A stretch of 64,000 nucleotides of DNA from Steinernema hermaphroditum (GCA_030435675.1 CM059624.1:12424769-12488768); one strand, 5' to 3'. Positions 34,191 to 46,833 are shown, counted from the stretch's first letter. Numbers and translations are program-made. Notes: a model not told the origin generated them from the sequence alone.

Positions 34191-35340
34191 TGTACTTGAA
34201 CCCCACAATATCATCTACTGATTCGTAAACCTGATCGTGTAAACACCGTTCGAAACCTACGCAATGTTTGTATTAAGTGCTTGCGTGATCGAATAAAGAT
34301 GTCCCGCCGTTATGAGGTCTTGGTTGGCCTCATCTCTCACCCATTCGTTTTAGTTATTTTCGTTTCGGATTCTTACTCGATTCAAAAAAGAGAACAAAGA
34401 TCTGATCGAACGTTCTCTGAAATATATAAAAATCCTCGTGTTTGACTTTACTCTTTTGGCTATATGGCACTTGAACATAACTTTCGTAGGGTGGTTACAT
34501 GATCATCAAATGAGATTTTGGTTTTGCTAAAAAGAATACAGCACACTTACTATATGCGCAAAAAAAAGAGAACGATTGTCATGTGTGATATATAATGCTA
34601 TGTATTTGATGCGAAACTTTTTTTTTGCTAGTTTGTTAGTGATCAAAGATAATGGACCAAAAACATTTTTCGGCCTCAAGCACCGTTTTTTCTAGGCCAC
34701 AAAGTAGTCTGATGTTATCGGTGGTGCCAATGGTTTGCAATGGAAGCAACTGATAAATTACATTTCTGATGTTGTGGGTTGAAAAATACGATTGAACTGT
34801 TCGGAACAAAAAACTACAGAGATTTCATGATAAAATCTATAACCATGATTGCAGGTTCCGCCCCTACTATTGTCGGTTGCGGCGACTACGATCTTCCGAT
34901 CCTAACAAGCCAAAATTTTGGTGTTTCATTCCAAAGTGCGCGATCTTACGCGCTCGTACCCGGAGTATGCGATTCCAGCTTTTCGACAGCAATGGCAAAT
35001 TAAAAATTTCGAAATAAAGTATTTTCTGTTGCTTCGGCCTAATTTGTGCTAAAAAAATTGATCAGAACCAGAACTCAATCAGATCGAAAGGCTGCTCATC
35101 AAAAATAATTACCTAGCAGGAAAATGTGGAACATGCCCGTTGTCAGAACTTGGCCAGAAGCGAAAATGATTCAGTGCTTTCGTTCAGCGCAAATACATCA
35201 CGACAAACAACGGAGCCCCTATAAAGTGGACGATGAAAAGGAAAAACAATCACCACAAAAGGTAGTTCCTAAAAGCCGCCACAAATTACTGACCGATCCC
35301 AATGTCCTACAATAAAGACCAAGAAAAACCTTTGTTAATT
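34191..35340. other. Intergenic, no supported gene
   Basis: Only short frames. No F-box exon for the truncated gene downstream was found here. Confidence 0.45.
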
Positions 35341-35965
35341 CTATGGATCAAAACTACTCAATTCCTGAGGCAAAAACACAAAAATTAACCAATATTATAG
35401 CCACAAGAAAGGCTCCTCTTGCAATGCTTTACACGTACCCGATCATCTGGCTTCAACGATAGCGTAATTCCAAATCTGTCCAGCTTCTCCCTTGTCGTCA
35501 TGGGCGCTCCTTCCACTATCCTCGCAATCCGATCCAAATGTTCGTATTTGAACGATTCAAAACAGTTCGACGTGATGTACATCTGAGAACATCGGATCTG
35601 CTTGCAGCGTTCCATTTCCGGCATCTGCCATAACTATTCCTCACTCGAATCTCAACACACAGAATCCGGAACTTACGGAATCTGCTGACTCAAGTTCGAA
35701 TTTGCTGATCGAAATATCTCGTTTGTTCCAGAAAATTGTCCTCGTCACGCTGATACCACCTTCGTCTTCACTGTAAAGAGATTTCTTGGGAAAGCAAAGC
35801 ATCTCCAAAACGCACCTGATAAGTAGATGATAGTATATCCTTCTGTCGACACATTTCTGACTCGCTCCGCACCATCCTCTGATGTTACCACAACTCCCCA
35901 GGAGACAAGAAATAAGACAGTTCGGGTAGGAGCAGCAGCCACAGAAAGGCCGCTTCCGGCCACAT
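35341..35965 (-). CDS. Unidentified small secreted protein
   Basis: ATG at 35965 opens a signal-peptide-like stretch (MWPEAAFLWLLLLPELSYFL). Well-phased exons follow: one ending at 35817, then 35770-35677 (EDEGGISVTRTIFWNKRDIS ...), 35624-35439 (MPEMERCKQIRCSQMYITSN, with FESFKYEHLDRIARIVEG) and a short terminal exon 35364-35341. The join between the first two exons is uncertain: two short introns are possible, both keeping the same downstream frame. Three cysteines lie in the third coding exon. I do not recognise the family. Confidence 0.45.
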
Positions 35966-38809
35966 GTGGACATTATAGATCTACAAGGAAGTATTTTAAA
36001 GCAATACGTTGTGTGCGCGCACAAAAATCGTTATTGCATTTATAGATCCAAGAAAACAGAGAAATTCTGATAACGAAAGTGATCATCAGGTGAAAACAGA
36101 GCTCCATCATAAGTTACCTATTGCGGAAAAGCTCTGTAACTGTGTACTATTATTATTCACAGGAGCATCGAGTCAGTCCGAGATTATCTGTACTTGTCAA
36201 TGCAAAAAAAAGGTCAAATTGTTGTTCCTTCTCTCATGACATGGATTAGTCTGCAAATCCTTCATTGTTAACAGGAGTTTCTGTCACAAAAGAAAAGAAA
36301 TTGTGTTGGATACCTATTTGAACTAAATGGATACCCTATATTGACTGTTCAATGATAAGCTAAAAATTATTAAATTTAAAAAAATTAAAAAAAAACAGCA
36401 AATTACTGTGAAAAACTGTGATTTTCTATTGAATGCGCCGCTTGTGTGCAGGCAGTGATCGACTTTCACAGTCGAGTTCCAACGCTAGTTACAACCCAGT
36501 GGTCTTACATTTCCAGTTGCCACAATTGGTTTATCAGGCATCAACCGGACGCTCGAGGAAGCTCTCCACTGCGACACGAGTGAAACTCGAGCATGGTTCA
36601 AGTAAAACTGAAACTGAATGGACTGAATCTACGAAGTCCATCGGAACGAATTAACGAAAGGATAATCGCGATCTATCTATCTGCAGAAGCAGCAGTATAA
36701 AGATGAGGGGATTCCTCAGTTGCGCATAAAATACAGACGTTTTGCATGAACCACCTTAACTTACTGTGTCCCCAGCAATTTGAGCAATCGTTAATCGATT
36801 GGATATTTAAACATTTTGCCAAAAATGAAGCGAAACATCAAAAGACTAAAGATGGTGAGATCCATTCTATGTTAAAAAAGTCCTATGAATTATGAGTCTT
36901 ATGCAAAAGTCTTTTTGTCTTATTTTAACAGACCATCCAATTTTTAAAGAAAATACTACATTATTCAAAGAATAAGACGTCAAGAGCCATATTCTCTAGA
37001 GCTATAGTGAATAAAAGTCACGAGTCAAAGACACCCTCAGAGAAAAGTGTGGAAAACCGGAAAGATCGTATCTGTTGACAATGCACAACAGCACTTATGA
37101 TAATTAGAAATTCGCGGTTCTTAGGAAGATACAGCGGAAATCGACTTATCCTTCGATACACGGGGGAAGAAGTGGGACGGGCAACACGTAATTGTTTACA
37201 TTATCGCTTATCTGGTAAATAACATGAACGCGGGTAAACAGTCCGGTAAAAGGACGGTTATTCACCAAGTCGCTTTGTTTTCGTGACGTCGACGGTGACT
37301 ATCGATTAAGAAACAGACTCATATTTACAAAATTGAGCGAGGCGGATGACCAATAGCCCTAAACAAAAGTGACTTGATTGCGAGGAGGAGGTGTTCGCCT
37401 CGCGCAATTCGGCGCGCACAATGAAAATGCACTTTTTACAGCCAAATTGTCCGTGGCGCGTTTCAAAAAACGAGTTTCGAGGGACCTTCGATCCGCCGCA
37501 GCTCCGGTGCTATGTGGGTTTTTGAGTGTTGCTGGAATGGACGTAATTGTTAATGGGGGATTAAATGAGGGTAACGGTGACGCGCTAACGGATGTTCTGT
37601 CAATAAGCGTGAAAGTGGTGCGACGGAAAAAGTGACGATTACGGTGTCAATGGTGTCATCTATCTATAGATCGACAGTGTCAGAACGACTTTAATGACTG
37701 ACAACAAGTTCCAGGAGTGAACTATATGAGTCGAGAATTCAGTATAGAGGGACTAAATTAAGTGATAAACTATGAATTACCTCTTTTGTGTCCTCTCAGC
37801 GGTAGTGTAACTACGGCTTTTGTGTCCTTTCATCGGTGGTGGAATTACAGCTTCCGGGTTCAGCAGATTATGTGTAATCAGGGTAAACTGATCCAGAAAA
37901 AGTTCGTTTTAATTGGTGAATCAGCCTTGTCAGTTCAATTAACAGCCTGCATACGGCAGAACACGTCATTAATCCCCTCGGAAATGAGCTATAGGTGCGT
38001 TTTGAAGGGAGTTATATTGGTGACTCATAGTTATTGACTCAAATCACTCTGTGCTAGCAACACCTATTCGACGGCTTTTTGTGCAAATATGGAGAAATAA
38101 ATAAACAAAAGTATGTTCAAAGAAAGCGTTTGATTGACGTTTAACGCATAACACGCATATGGTAGACATTTGCGACGCTGGATATTCTTGAAATATTCTA
38201 TCCTGCCCGCAGAATGCGAGATATTCTTCTATCCCGATATCCCGAGATTCCACATGCAGCATTATATACAGTTATCAGAAAGAAAGTTGACTGCTAATTG
38301 ATGCCTGTAGATACTTCTCCGTTCACAGTTCACGTTCTCCGACAGTCTATGGCCACTCGATGGACTTCCTAAACTCTTAGTGGAGACTGTCTTCTCGAAT
38401 AGTTAGTAATAACAAACACACCAACAGACAATCTTAAAGTGCAGGACAATCCTTGTTGGCCTTTTAAGCTTGCAACTGCTGCAGATCAAGGAAGAGGTCC
38501 ATTGTAGAACTTCTAGTATAACGATTAGACAACTTTTTTAGTAATAACCGTGTTCATTTAGTAATACGTCATTACTCAAAAAAACCGTATTGCTCACAAG
38601 AAAATTGCCCCCATTTTCCTTGCTTATTTCTTCCCGTACCCATTTTCAAAGAGCCCCTTCTATGTACGTTATCCTACTCCAACCCTCGTGGTGATAACCT
38701 TCGGTTCCACAACACAAAACCGCAACACTTCGTTTCAGTCGTCGATCAATATGCCGTCCTTCACAGCAGGAAGAGATCAATATCCTGTTTTCGGTCGACA
38801 TTCACTCCC
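35966..38809. other. Long stretch without a supported gene
   Basis: AT-rich. A two-copy 34-bp repeat (ttttgtgtcctctcagcggt + agtgtaactacggc) lies at about 37782-37849. Frames at 36433 and 37378 lack support. Confidence 0.5.
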
Positions 38810-39628
38810 ATGATGCGCGTCTTATTCTGCGTCGCACTGATTCCAATCGCCGTTTCGGCCAGCTTGAGCTCCACATTTTGGAAGTATTCCCATCTGGGCA
38901 GATATCGCTCGACACTGCCTACTGGAAGCCATCGCTTGAGCTGCGAAGAATGCGTTGAGAAAGCTGCTTCCTTGAAAGACAATATCGACTCGTGGTGGAT
39001 GCAATATGTTTTCCCTAACGTCCTCGAGCTCTGGTGCGGACTAGAAACTGGATTCAACGCCGATATTGTGAGTATTCCTTCTCTTTGGTGGCCGCCACAG
39101 CACAAGACATGCTTATTTTTAGTGTCTTCCAGCCCTCGACTGCATTCTTCGTCAGCTCAATATAACGATCCATCGATACACGCCAAAAAAGGTAATCAGT
39201 ACTTCATACCGTAGCCTCAACACACCTCCAGCTTTGCTCGACGTACAACTACTGCCCTGGACCGTCGAGGTTCGACATACTGTACTGCGAAGACTGCAAA
39301 CGGTTCTACGACGATGTTGAAGAGCACGGCGACGAAGGACAATTTGAGGAAATTGTCAAAAATCGACAGTTTCACACTTGCATGAAGGCGACCGAAGACT
39401 TCAGCCTGGTAACTTTCCGTATAAACCCTATAATTTTATTTAGTGTGAGAAATGTCGCGATACTTTGTGGCCCATATTCTACAGAGCTGCTCATCTCCAT
39501 ACTTCAGAAAATGTAGGAACGCTCTCCACAACGAATCTCACAATTCGCTCATTTAGGCGTGTTTCCTGCAGTGTGAACCAGAGAAAAGGAAAAAACTCTT
39601 CAGATTCGCTCCCGATTCCGATATCTGA
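38810..39628 (+). CDS. Secreted Cys-rich saposin-like protein, 214 aa
   Basis: Exons 38810-39067, 39123-39191, 39232-39408, 39444-39512 and 39557-39628 all join in phase 0 (645 bp). A signal peptide (MMRVLFCVALIPIAVSA) precedes paired-Cys helices: LSCEECVEKAASLKDNIDSW, ELWCG, CLPALDC, YCPGPSRFDILYCEDCKRF, HTCMKA, LCEKCRDTLWPIF and ACFLQCE. The repeated C-x2-C then C-x5-6-C spacing in amphipathic helices resembles one and a half to two saposin-B-like units; I assign this by pattern only. All introns (36-55 bp) fall at codon boundaries, often right before a Cys, as if each exon were a helical module. Such proteins bind lipids or membranes; the function here is inferred. Confidence 0.68.
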
Positions 39629-39700
39629 GCTGATTTCTGTCCCTCGATGCACGGAACTCTCAAAAAGCGCCACACTTCCTTCATCCGGTTCTTCCGTGTC

Positions 39701-40136
39701 CTAATGTACGGTATAAATCACAGAAAGAACATAAACAAAAGAAAGGAAGGCTCGAATTCTATAAGCGTACTTCGCATTACAATCGCTCGGCTTGGTAGAC
39801 GTTGCCTCCGGTGTCTTCGGAGAGAGCCGCTCGGTCGCGTTGGTTTCCATAGCCGCAGTGCTCGGCGGCGCAATGGCAGGAGTAGGCGCGTTTTCCTCAC
39901 GGCCTGGATCGTTCATTTCGGCAAAGTTCGTGCAAACCCGCGCGTATCCTTCGCAAGCGGTGGCGTGACAGTAATTTTCCTTCAGTGGAGCAAGATCGCA
40001 TGGTTCGTCTGAAAAGAAAACAGAAAGATCAGGGGGGAATGAGAGAACGCTTACACTTCTTTTTGTCAAGGATGGCACCTTCAGGAGATGCGCTGACCAC
40101 GGAGAGCAGGAGCAAAGTGATTGCTGCTCTAAGCAT
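39701..40136 (-). CDS. Small secreted protein, Cys domain plus hydrophobic C-terminus, 129 aa
   Basis: Exons 40136-40055 and 40008-39701 give 390 bp in frame. A signal peptide (MLRAAITLLLLSVVSASPEG) is followed by EPCDLAPLKENYCHATACEG and YARVC. A Thr/Pro/Ala-rich mucin-like linker with an N-x-T site follows, then a hydrophobic end (YRIRAFLSFVYVLSVIYTVH) that could be a GPI signal or membrane anchor. The Cys pattern matches the decayed genes at 5312-6600, making this the intact member. The 3' end lies 72 bp from the convergent saposin-like gene. Confidence 0.65.
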
Positions 40137-40264
40137 GGCGAGACGCGACCGCTCACCACACGACCACTCACAACACACAGAGAGGGCTCTTATTGAAAGT
40201 ATTTTGCAAACGGCGTCTAGACAGCTTCTGCAGACATTTCGGCAAGACGCCGAAAGAGCGGCCA

Positions 40265-40530
40265 TAGCACCGCGCTGATGGCGCGCAAGGTGATCGCGGC
40301 AGGACCCAACAATTCCGGTCGGCCTTTGATCCTAGATCGACCACTTTCACAGGGCTTAGCAGGAAATTGGTGCGCGTTTCCATTTTTCTTTTTATCTAAA
40401 TCCATCTATCATCGAAATCGGGCGAACACAGCAATAAGACAAGAACTAAAATGGCAGATTTAGAATCAAAAGGCGATCGGACTTGCTGGGTCCTGCCGCG
40501 ATCGCCCTGGCGCGCCATCAGCACCTTGCG
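40265..40530. repeat. Foldback element (about 70-bp arms)
   Basis: The left arm contains ctgatggcgcgcaaggtgat + cgcggcaggaccc + gatcctagatcgacc. The right arm (about 40451-40530) is its inverted counterpart (tgggtcctgccgcgatcgcc + ctggcgcgccatcag). The spacer is about 100 bp. It looks like a small non-autonomous DNA element; terminal details and any duplication were not resolved. Confidence 0.7.
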
Positions 40531-41125
40531 GAAGTGCACAGGTCGCACACACTCACCTGACGGTGGTGGTAATCGTGCGAACATCGCTGGTGACGGCGAC
40601 CATGGCGCAGTACTCCAAATGTTGCGCACTGAAAGCTCAATAACTATAGTATTTCGCCAGTTTTCTGCCAGGACAACGGGATTTAAGAAAGAAACATGCC
40701 GAAAAATACCGTAGTTATTGAGCACTGCGTTACTGTGACAGTGAGTATAAACGATGCTTAAGCCAGCTCAACCACGAAGGGGAGATAAGCGCACCTAATG
40801 AGACATTTCGCTGCAAAACCCTATAGGCAACTTTATTCGGCTCGCACTCAGCAGAAACTGTCTAGTCTGATATTTCTGTTTCAATGAACTTTTGTCAGCC
40901 GTAGACAATTCAGATGTTTCATTTGTTGCAGCCGCCATTCTCCGTGTACCTGAATGGGTGGGTTTCTACAAAATCGGTAGAATGCCTCCCTAGAGGTGTC
41001 CGAAAGAGTGTCTGCCGCATTACTGTAGTTTACTTTGCCTCTTTTGGCACTGTGCTGGAGCACTGTAATTTATCCGAACAAAGAACTATGGCCAAGGGAG
41101 GAACAGAAACCCTTTCTGTCGTCGC
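40531..41125. other. Intergenic, no supported gene
   Basis: Nothing recognised downstream of the protease homologue. Confidence 0.4.
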
Positions 41126-42403
41126 TTAATCCACACACTTGACTTCACCCACTGTTTTCGCTGCGATCCAGTCGCAAGCGTCGGAAATGTACGTGAAGAG
41201 AGCTGAAAAAGTCAATCGCCTGCACTGAAGATTAGGCCTAATCGCTCACAAGGAGGGCTGATCTCCCAGGTGACGGGATCGAAGTTGACGTCGCCACTAA
41301 CTGCAATCTGGAGAAATTGCGAATCCTCTTCGAGAACCACGGGGCCTCCAGTGTCGCCCTCAACATTCAATCGTCTTTTGGCCACTGATAGGTCTTACTG
41401 TAGTGTAGAATTTGTCTTCGTCGAAGAAGCACCCGATGGTGGAGGAGCTGTTGCTCGATGAAGCGAATACGCTGAACGGTTACTCTCGAGTCATTGGTGA
41501 TCGTCAGTGGGGCTTACTCGCAGAGGCTGTCAGCCGAAACCGTGAACATGACCTTCGTTAGGCCAGCTGGGTGCTGGTTCGCATCTGAATGAGACTGTTT
41601 TAGGTATAAAAACGAACTTTTTGATGCTACAAATCGCCCGGTAACAACTATAAACTAATTCTGTTTCTTCGAATGATCGAACAAAAGGTGAATAGAGAAA
41701 AAATCGACCTTCCTTATGTAAGCTACGCTGGATTTATGGACTCCATGGGACCCTTACCACCTATAATATCGTGGCTGCTCTAACCAATCAAGCATAGCTT
41801 ATATGAGAAAGGCCGATTATTTTTGTACATTATTCGCTTTTCCACTTGTTGTCTTTGCTATCTACTTTGCTCATATCACAATTCAGTTCAGTATCCCTAG
41901 CGATATCCCCTTATACAACTCCGACAAGCCTACGGTCGACATTCTGTCCGAAGCCGGCTGTGTAGAGAACATTTCCAGGCGGTCGATGTCTTCTCGAAAG
42001 GACGACCGTATCGGAATCGATGGCAACACTCAACTATGCAAACAATTGGCTTATCATTGTAGACTCCTACCTCAATTAGTCCCACGTTGTCGTCGGTCAT
42101 GTTATCAGCGCCGAAAGCTTCGAAGCCCTTGGAGAACCTCACCGATAAGCTCTCTTCGGGTGTGGGGTGGGTGTGAACGGAGCCGTGGGTGATTCTCAGT
42201 TCTTCATTGGAATTCTCTGGAAGACAGTGGGCCGCTGTCAACACCCAACTCTTGTGGACAAGAGTGCCCGTGCAAGTTCCTTTCGATCCGTCGATCTTCA
42301 CGGTGAAGTTGAAACTGTTCGATTCGGAATCCACTTCTTTTCCACCGAAGAGGGCGTGGGCGAAGAGAGTCAAAGAAACGAAACTGAGGAGATAAAATAG
42401 CAT
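41126..42403 (-). CDS. Chymotrypsin-fold (S1) protease homologue with Ser-to-Thr active site, 246 aa
   Basis: Exons 42403-42071, 42033-41934, 41584-41518, 41471-41433, 41374-41250 and 41202-41126 give 741 bp in frame. A signal peptide (MLFYLLSFVSLTLFAHA) precedes LFGGKEV, the IVGG-like activation site. The catalytic His motif is intact (WVLTAAHCL), the Asp region reads DDNVGLIEL, and the last motif reads EGDTGGPVV where active S1 enzymes have GDSGGP. The C-terminus has the usual amphipathic helix (YISDACDWIAAKTVGEVKC). Ser195 to Thr would abolish or strongly cripple catalysis, so this is probably a pseudoprotease or decoy. Exon 4 and the 58-bp intron after it are the least certain part of the model; the GDTGGP exon itself is unambiguous. 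Confidence 0.82.
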
Positions 42404-44495
42404 GACAAGGGACTATGATCGTCGATAAGGCAATGTTCTATCCGCAATATCGCGGGACTGGAACAGGTTCCAGCATTTCGTGTTATAAGAAAAACTGGAT
42501 CTGATTAAGCTCTATCTGGTTATCACGTTTAATCGTCAATGGCCCATGCTTACACAAAAAACGACAAAGGAAATACATCGCGGCTTAACCTTGAGGTTAA
42601 CTAGGGTCAGTCTTGAGAAGTTGGCATTCTGATCCACAACACAGCATTTATCGGCTTATTCACATAGTGATTTCAAAGCTAGACCACTCCACCAAGTATC
42701 GTTTCGGTCGGCGCCTCTATTCTGTGAACTGTTGACCTAAAAGTGCAGGGATTCCTTGTTATTCACCTTTAAAACTTGCGATGATCTATCGTCCATCAGT
42801 GCAAGCCGATAGATAAATTCGCTATGGGGATCAAAATGGTGTTTGGAAGTTAAACAATAAGTACAAAGAAGAGATAAAGGTATGAAAGGAGACTTTGAAA
42901 ATTTGATTGAATCAACATTGAATCGAAAGGTCAAAGACTTCTATTTTTTGCACTTTCGTGAAATGGTCCATTGCGTGCTTATTCCACAAACACTTGGATG
43001 TGAATTTTTAAATGTTTAAACGTAAATGTAAGCCTCATACAGCTCTATCGACTCATCCCTCAGTTTTTTCATTCCCGAACAAGAAGGGCACATAACAGAC
43101 CGTTGACGCTGACCTTATCCTGACTTCGGCTAAAGACCGTATCTGTCGCGATTCGTGACTCATCGCGACCTTTGATCACATAGCCAGCGCCGACAACGGC
43201 GAGAACATCTGGTGTACTACGTGTTATTGTTGGATAACACATCTTTTATGTCTGTCTGTGCCATAACTATCGCGCCGCGGCGCAAGATCCTCAGTTACGA
43301 ATAAACACAATGTGAGCGACGATCGGCTTATGTGAGCACTCTACAACAGTATCCGAGTAGAGCAAAAAGCGGTCCCATCAGTATGCGCTAGCAACAGAGA
43401 GATACAAACCATGAAATTACAGTCTAAAACAGTTTGCCTTTCTAAGTAACCTCGAGGGCCTCACACGAATGAGAAATCCACGGAATAATATCGGTATGTT
43501 TATGGCAACGAACCATTGTTGTGATGGTGCGCCATTTTCAATGCTACAATTTCGGCTTTGTCGCCTAAGTTCTACCGCACATAAAAGGAACAAGAAAGGA
43601 TGCTTGTTTTAGATTTTTTGCAAAAAAACGTTCAGTTTTTTTACAAGGAACAAGAAGGAATGCTTGCGGTTTTCCTTTCCTTGTTATGTTTCTTCTTATC
43701 ACTTCAGATTAGGGGAGAACCTCTCTGTTTACTTTTGATTCCCACGTAGAGAGAACATACAGTTCTACTTCACGGTTTGATGCCATTGAGTCGGGAAAAT
43801 GAACAAAGGGATTGACGTGGTAGAAATTGGACGATCTTGTCTCCTGAGGTGAAATTCATCCGTAAACATAAACTTACCAAGACCGGGCAACCCGAAGGCG
43901 TATTATACGTCGACATTTAACCGCCTTCTCTCCTGTGCGTCCACTCTGACAATCCGTGACTTCAAGAGTTGCCGCACAGTATCCTCTTTAACGATCAAAA
44001 GGCAGGGTGCCCCTAAAATGCCACTTTAGAGAGAACTCTAAAAAAAGAACGAGTCCGGTTGCGTTCGTTTTTCCTCTTTTCTTCTTATCGACCGTCCTCA
44101 TGTTTGGATAGTCTTCGAAATGACTTCCCTGTTCTTTTTGGGAAGACCTTGTAGGATCAGCAGTGTCAATATGGCAATAAACATCGAGATGTTCTATATT
44201 TTTGGACTATAGATCCCCTCGTAGGACTCATGTTCCTTCTATTTTTATCACGGCGCCAGACAATCAAATCATTTTGATAACTTGTAAAATAATATTTTTA
44301 ATACTGTTTTTCCATTAGTCAAATATTGATTTTGTCTCGGTGTACCCATGTAATTAGCTTATCAATATTAGCGTGTTGTCCTTGCGGTTTGCCGTCAAGA
44401 GGGGCGGTTCATGGTCGGAAACATTCAAAAGGTGACTTAGACGTGTCATTGCCGGAGCCAAAAGAAAGCTAAGCTGCTCAAGAGTCCGTTTTCAG
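42404..44495. other. Long stretch without a supported gene
   Basis: No coding chain on either strand. A short direct repeat (ggaacaagaa + aggatgcttg-like) sits near 43588-43665. Confidence 0.5.
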
Positions 44496-45964
44496 ATGGG
44501 CTCCGCTACTTCAGTTTGCTTGAGTGCACGACGATCCGCGGCCAAAACTCGGCTTGGGTCCACCGACAGCCGACTCTCTCGTCAGGTTCTCGCCGATATC
44601 CTTTCGGAATGCAGAGAAGTGGAGGAGTGGAAGGCGGTGAGATGCGTCTCGAGAAGATTCAAACGATGTGCTGACTCTCGAGCCGAAGTCGACATTTCCA
44701 TCGACTGGTCAGTCTAAGAACTGAGTTCGAATCCTCATGTCTTTGCAGGGAAATGAAGTGTGGAGCGAGATCAGTTCGATCGGAGAACATGGTCTTCGCC
44801 ATCTACTCGGACCTCTACATCGGAGGAAAACACGTTTTGGAGCGACACGACGACGTGGATAGTCTCGCCTGGCTCTGGCCTACCGTACCCCTTCGGTCGA
44901 TCAGCATCCACTGCTTCCACCTCGCCTCCCATGCCTCAATCAACGACTTCACTCTACATCATGAGTTTCTGTCCGAAATCGCGACGTTCTTGGAACGGGT
45001 CCCAGAGCGATGCCTCAGATCGCTGAAAAAGTTCGAAATCGCAACCCAGGATAGCTTCTCCTCCTACTTCATGTGCCCCGAATACGTAAGACTCGCGACG
45101 ACGGCATTTCTAAGAAACAGTTCTAGACGATTCCCCAATTCAAACGGATCGTTCGCCGATTGCCCGAAAACATGGAATCGATCGAACTGCAGACCTTTCC
45201 AAGTAATGAGGGGCTAGTCGCTTCCCTTCTTGGTCTCAAACCGAAGAAGCTCTTGATCTTGGGAGACGAGACGATTCTGGAGGACAGTTTGGACTTCATG
45301 AAGCACAATCACAGCACGACTCTCTTCATACACATGCGGGAGCTTCAAGATCACGAGCTGGTGCTTAAAGCCTACGACAGCTTGACTCAAGTACGCCTTC
45401 CTCTGCCCTATCTTTCATGTCTGGAAATTTCAGATCTGGAAGGACAGCCCTCAACATCACGAGAACTCAGTCCACGTTGAGTTCGGCGACACTAGGACGT
45501 CCACCGCTCATCTGGAGAGAAAGATCTCGGGCCTGACTGACCAGAGTTGTGTTCACAGTCCTTCAAAGGTCTGCAAAGTAAACTGCAACGTGGTCAGCCG
45601 ATATGGAATCTACTGTGAAGTCACTCTCAGTCTGAAAGTCGAGGAGACCTCTTTGCTGAAGAAGACCAAGAAGGAAGTCAGAGGTCTGAACCTTCTTGAA
45701 CGGAATTCGGTTCCTGTTCTGAACAACATGCCCGACTATCAATTACATCTCGTAAGTTAGCCAATCTTACAACTGAAATTACCGTACTCCATATAGACAA
45801 ATGACTCGTCAAGCTTTGACAGCGAATCGGACAGTGGAATATCGCTAGAGTCGGAGGAGTCACAAATGGAAGAGATTGATTTGAGTGCAGACCTGACGTC
45901 GACGATGGAATACGTGGAGTTCGACGAACACCAGCGTCTTCTGATCTCTGCGCCAGGGGCTTAG
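44496..45964 (+). CDS. F-box-like family protein, 432 aa, soluble subtype
   Basis: Exons 44496-44707, 44749-45085, 45127-45390, 45434-45751 and 45797-45964 total 1299 bp in frame. Residues 30-70 are F-box-like (LSRQVLADILSECREVEEW + KAVRCVSRRFKRCADSR). The family block LPENMESIELQTF ... LLGLKPKKLLIL lies mid-protein. A C-terminal domain starting IWKDSPQHHENSVHVEF is shared with the genes at 33519 and 48023. The last exon is a Ser/Asp/Glu-rich acidic tail (SSFDSESDSGISLESEESQM) with casein-kinase-like sites. There is no transmembrane segment, unlike the paralogues at 3803 and 7793. It probably recruits a substrate to an SCF ligase through the C-terminal domain (inferred). Confidence 0.72.
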
Positions 45965-46030
45965 CACTTTGGTGGGTCAGCAGAATTGCATTTTGACCTG
46001 CATTTACTATTGTGTGTGTTGAAATGGTTG

Positions 46031-46833
46031 TATACTCGCCGTCAAAAAAAACAAAGTCCGCACGTTCGGTCAGCGTGCGTGTGGTCTCCCCGATTTACAA
46101 GGGAAAACCAGAGTTGAGCATCATAGAAGCTCGATTTCTCTGCGCCTGTGGCGTTTCGTCGAAATCCGTCAAATACAAATTGTTCGTTAGTGGCCAGAGC
46201 GCCGCTCGTGCCAAATTTCGCTGCTAACCGTGTATTCTTTTCGTGCGAAAAAGTGTCTTTTCTCCGTGACTAAGTCTATTTTTCACGTTACAGGGAAATT
46301 TCAGGACAGGTTTCTGGGCAGAATGGTAACATTCCCCCGGTATGTGATCGCAATCTATTGCAGACCTTCGCTTCTGCCGAAATCTGATAGTTCGGGATCA
46401 TGCAAGATGAGCTCTACTTGTGCATTGTCGTAGAGAGCGGACTATTCTTCGATTCTCATAGCATGCTCGTACCTGTCAGATTCCGTAACCGTCACGATCG
46501 GTGATAGATTGTGATCGCATACAGAACGAATTGCTGCCATTTTGCCGATAAAACAGTTCCGAAATATCTATGCAGCATCTAAATGAGACCTAGTCACGGA
46601 GAAAAGACACTTTTTCGCACGAAAAGAGTGCACGGTTCGCAGCGAAATTTGGCACGAGCGGCGCTCTGGCCACTAACGAACAATTTGTATTTGACGGATT
46701 TCGGCGAAACGCCACAGGCGCAGAGAAATCGAGCTTCTATGATGCTCAACTCTGGTTTTCCCTTGTAAATCGGGGAGACCACACGCACGCTGACCGAACG
46801 TGCGGACTTTGTTTTTTTTTGACGGCGAGTATA
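46031..46833. mobile_element. Foldback / Tc1-Stowaway-like MITE, about 800 bp
   Basis: The outer ends are tatactcgccgtcaaaaaa and its exact inverse (ttttttgacggcgagtata). The two arms, about 250 bp each (46033-46285 and 46580-46831), are near-identical inverted copies. Weaker pairing continues into the centre (tatgtgatcgcaatctat against atagattgtgatcgcata). TA next to CTCGCCGTC at each end fits a TA target duplication, as in Tc1/mariner-Stowaway elements. Each arm carries the same short frame (KPELSIIEARFLCACGV ...), but it is just the repeat read in one direction and no transposase is present. Confidence 0.8.

Noticed and set aside
46012..46227. Short frame repeated in both arms of the 46-kb element (a possible small protein)
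   Set aside because: It is identical because the arms are inverted copies; there is no start context, domain or splice support, and the two copies simply mirror each other.
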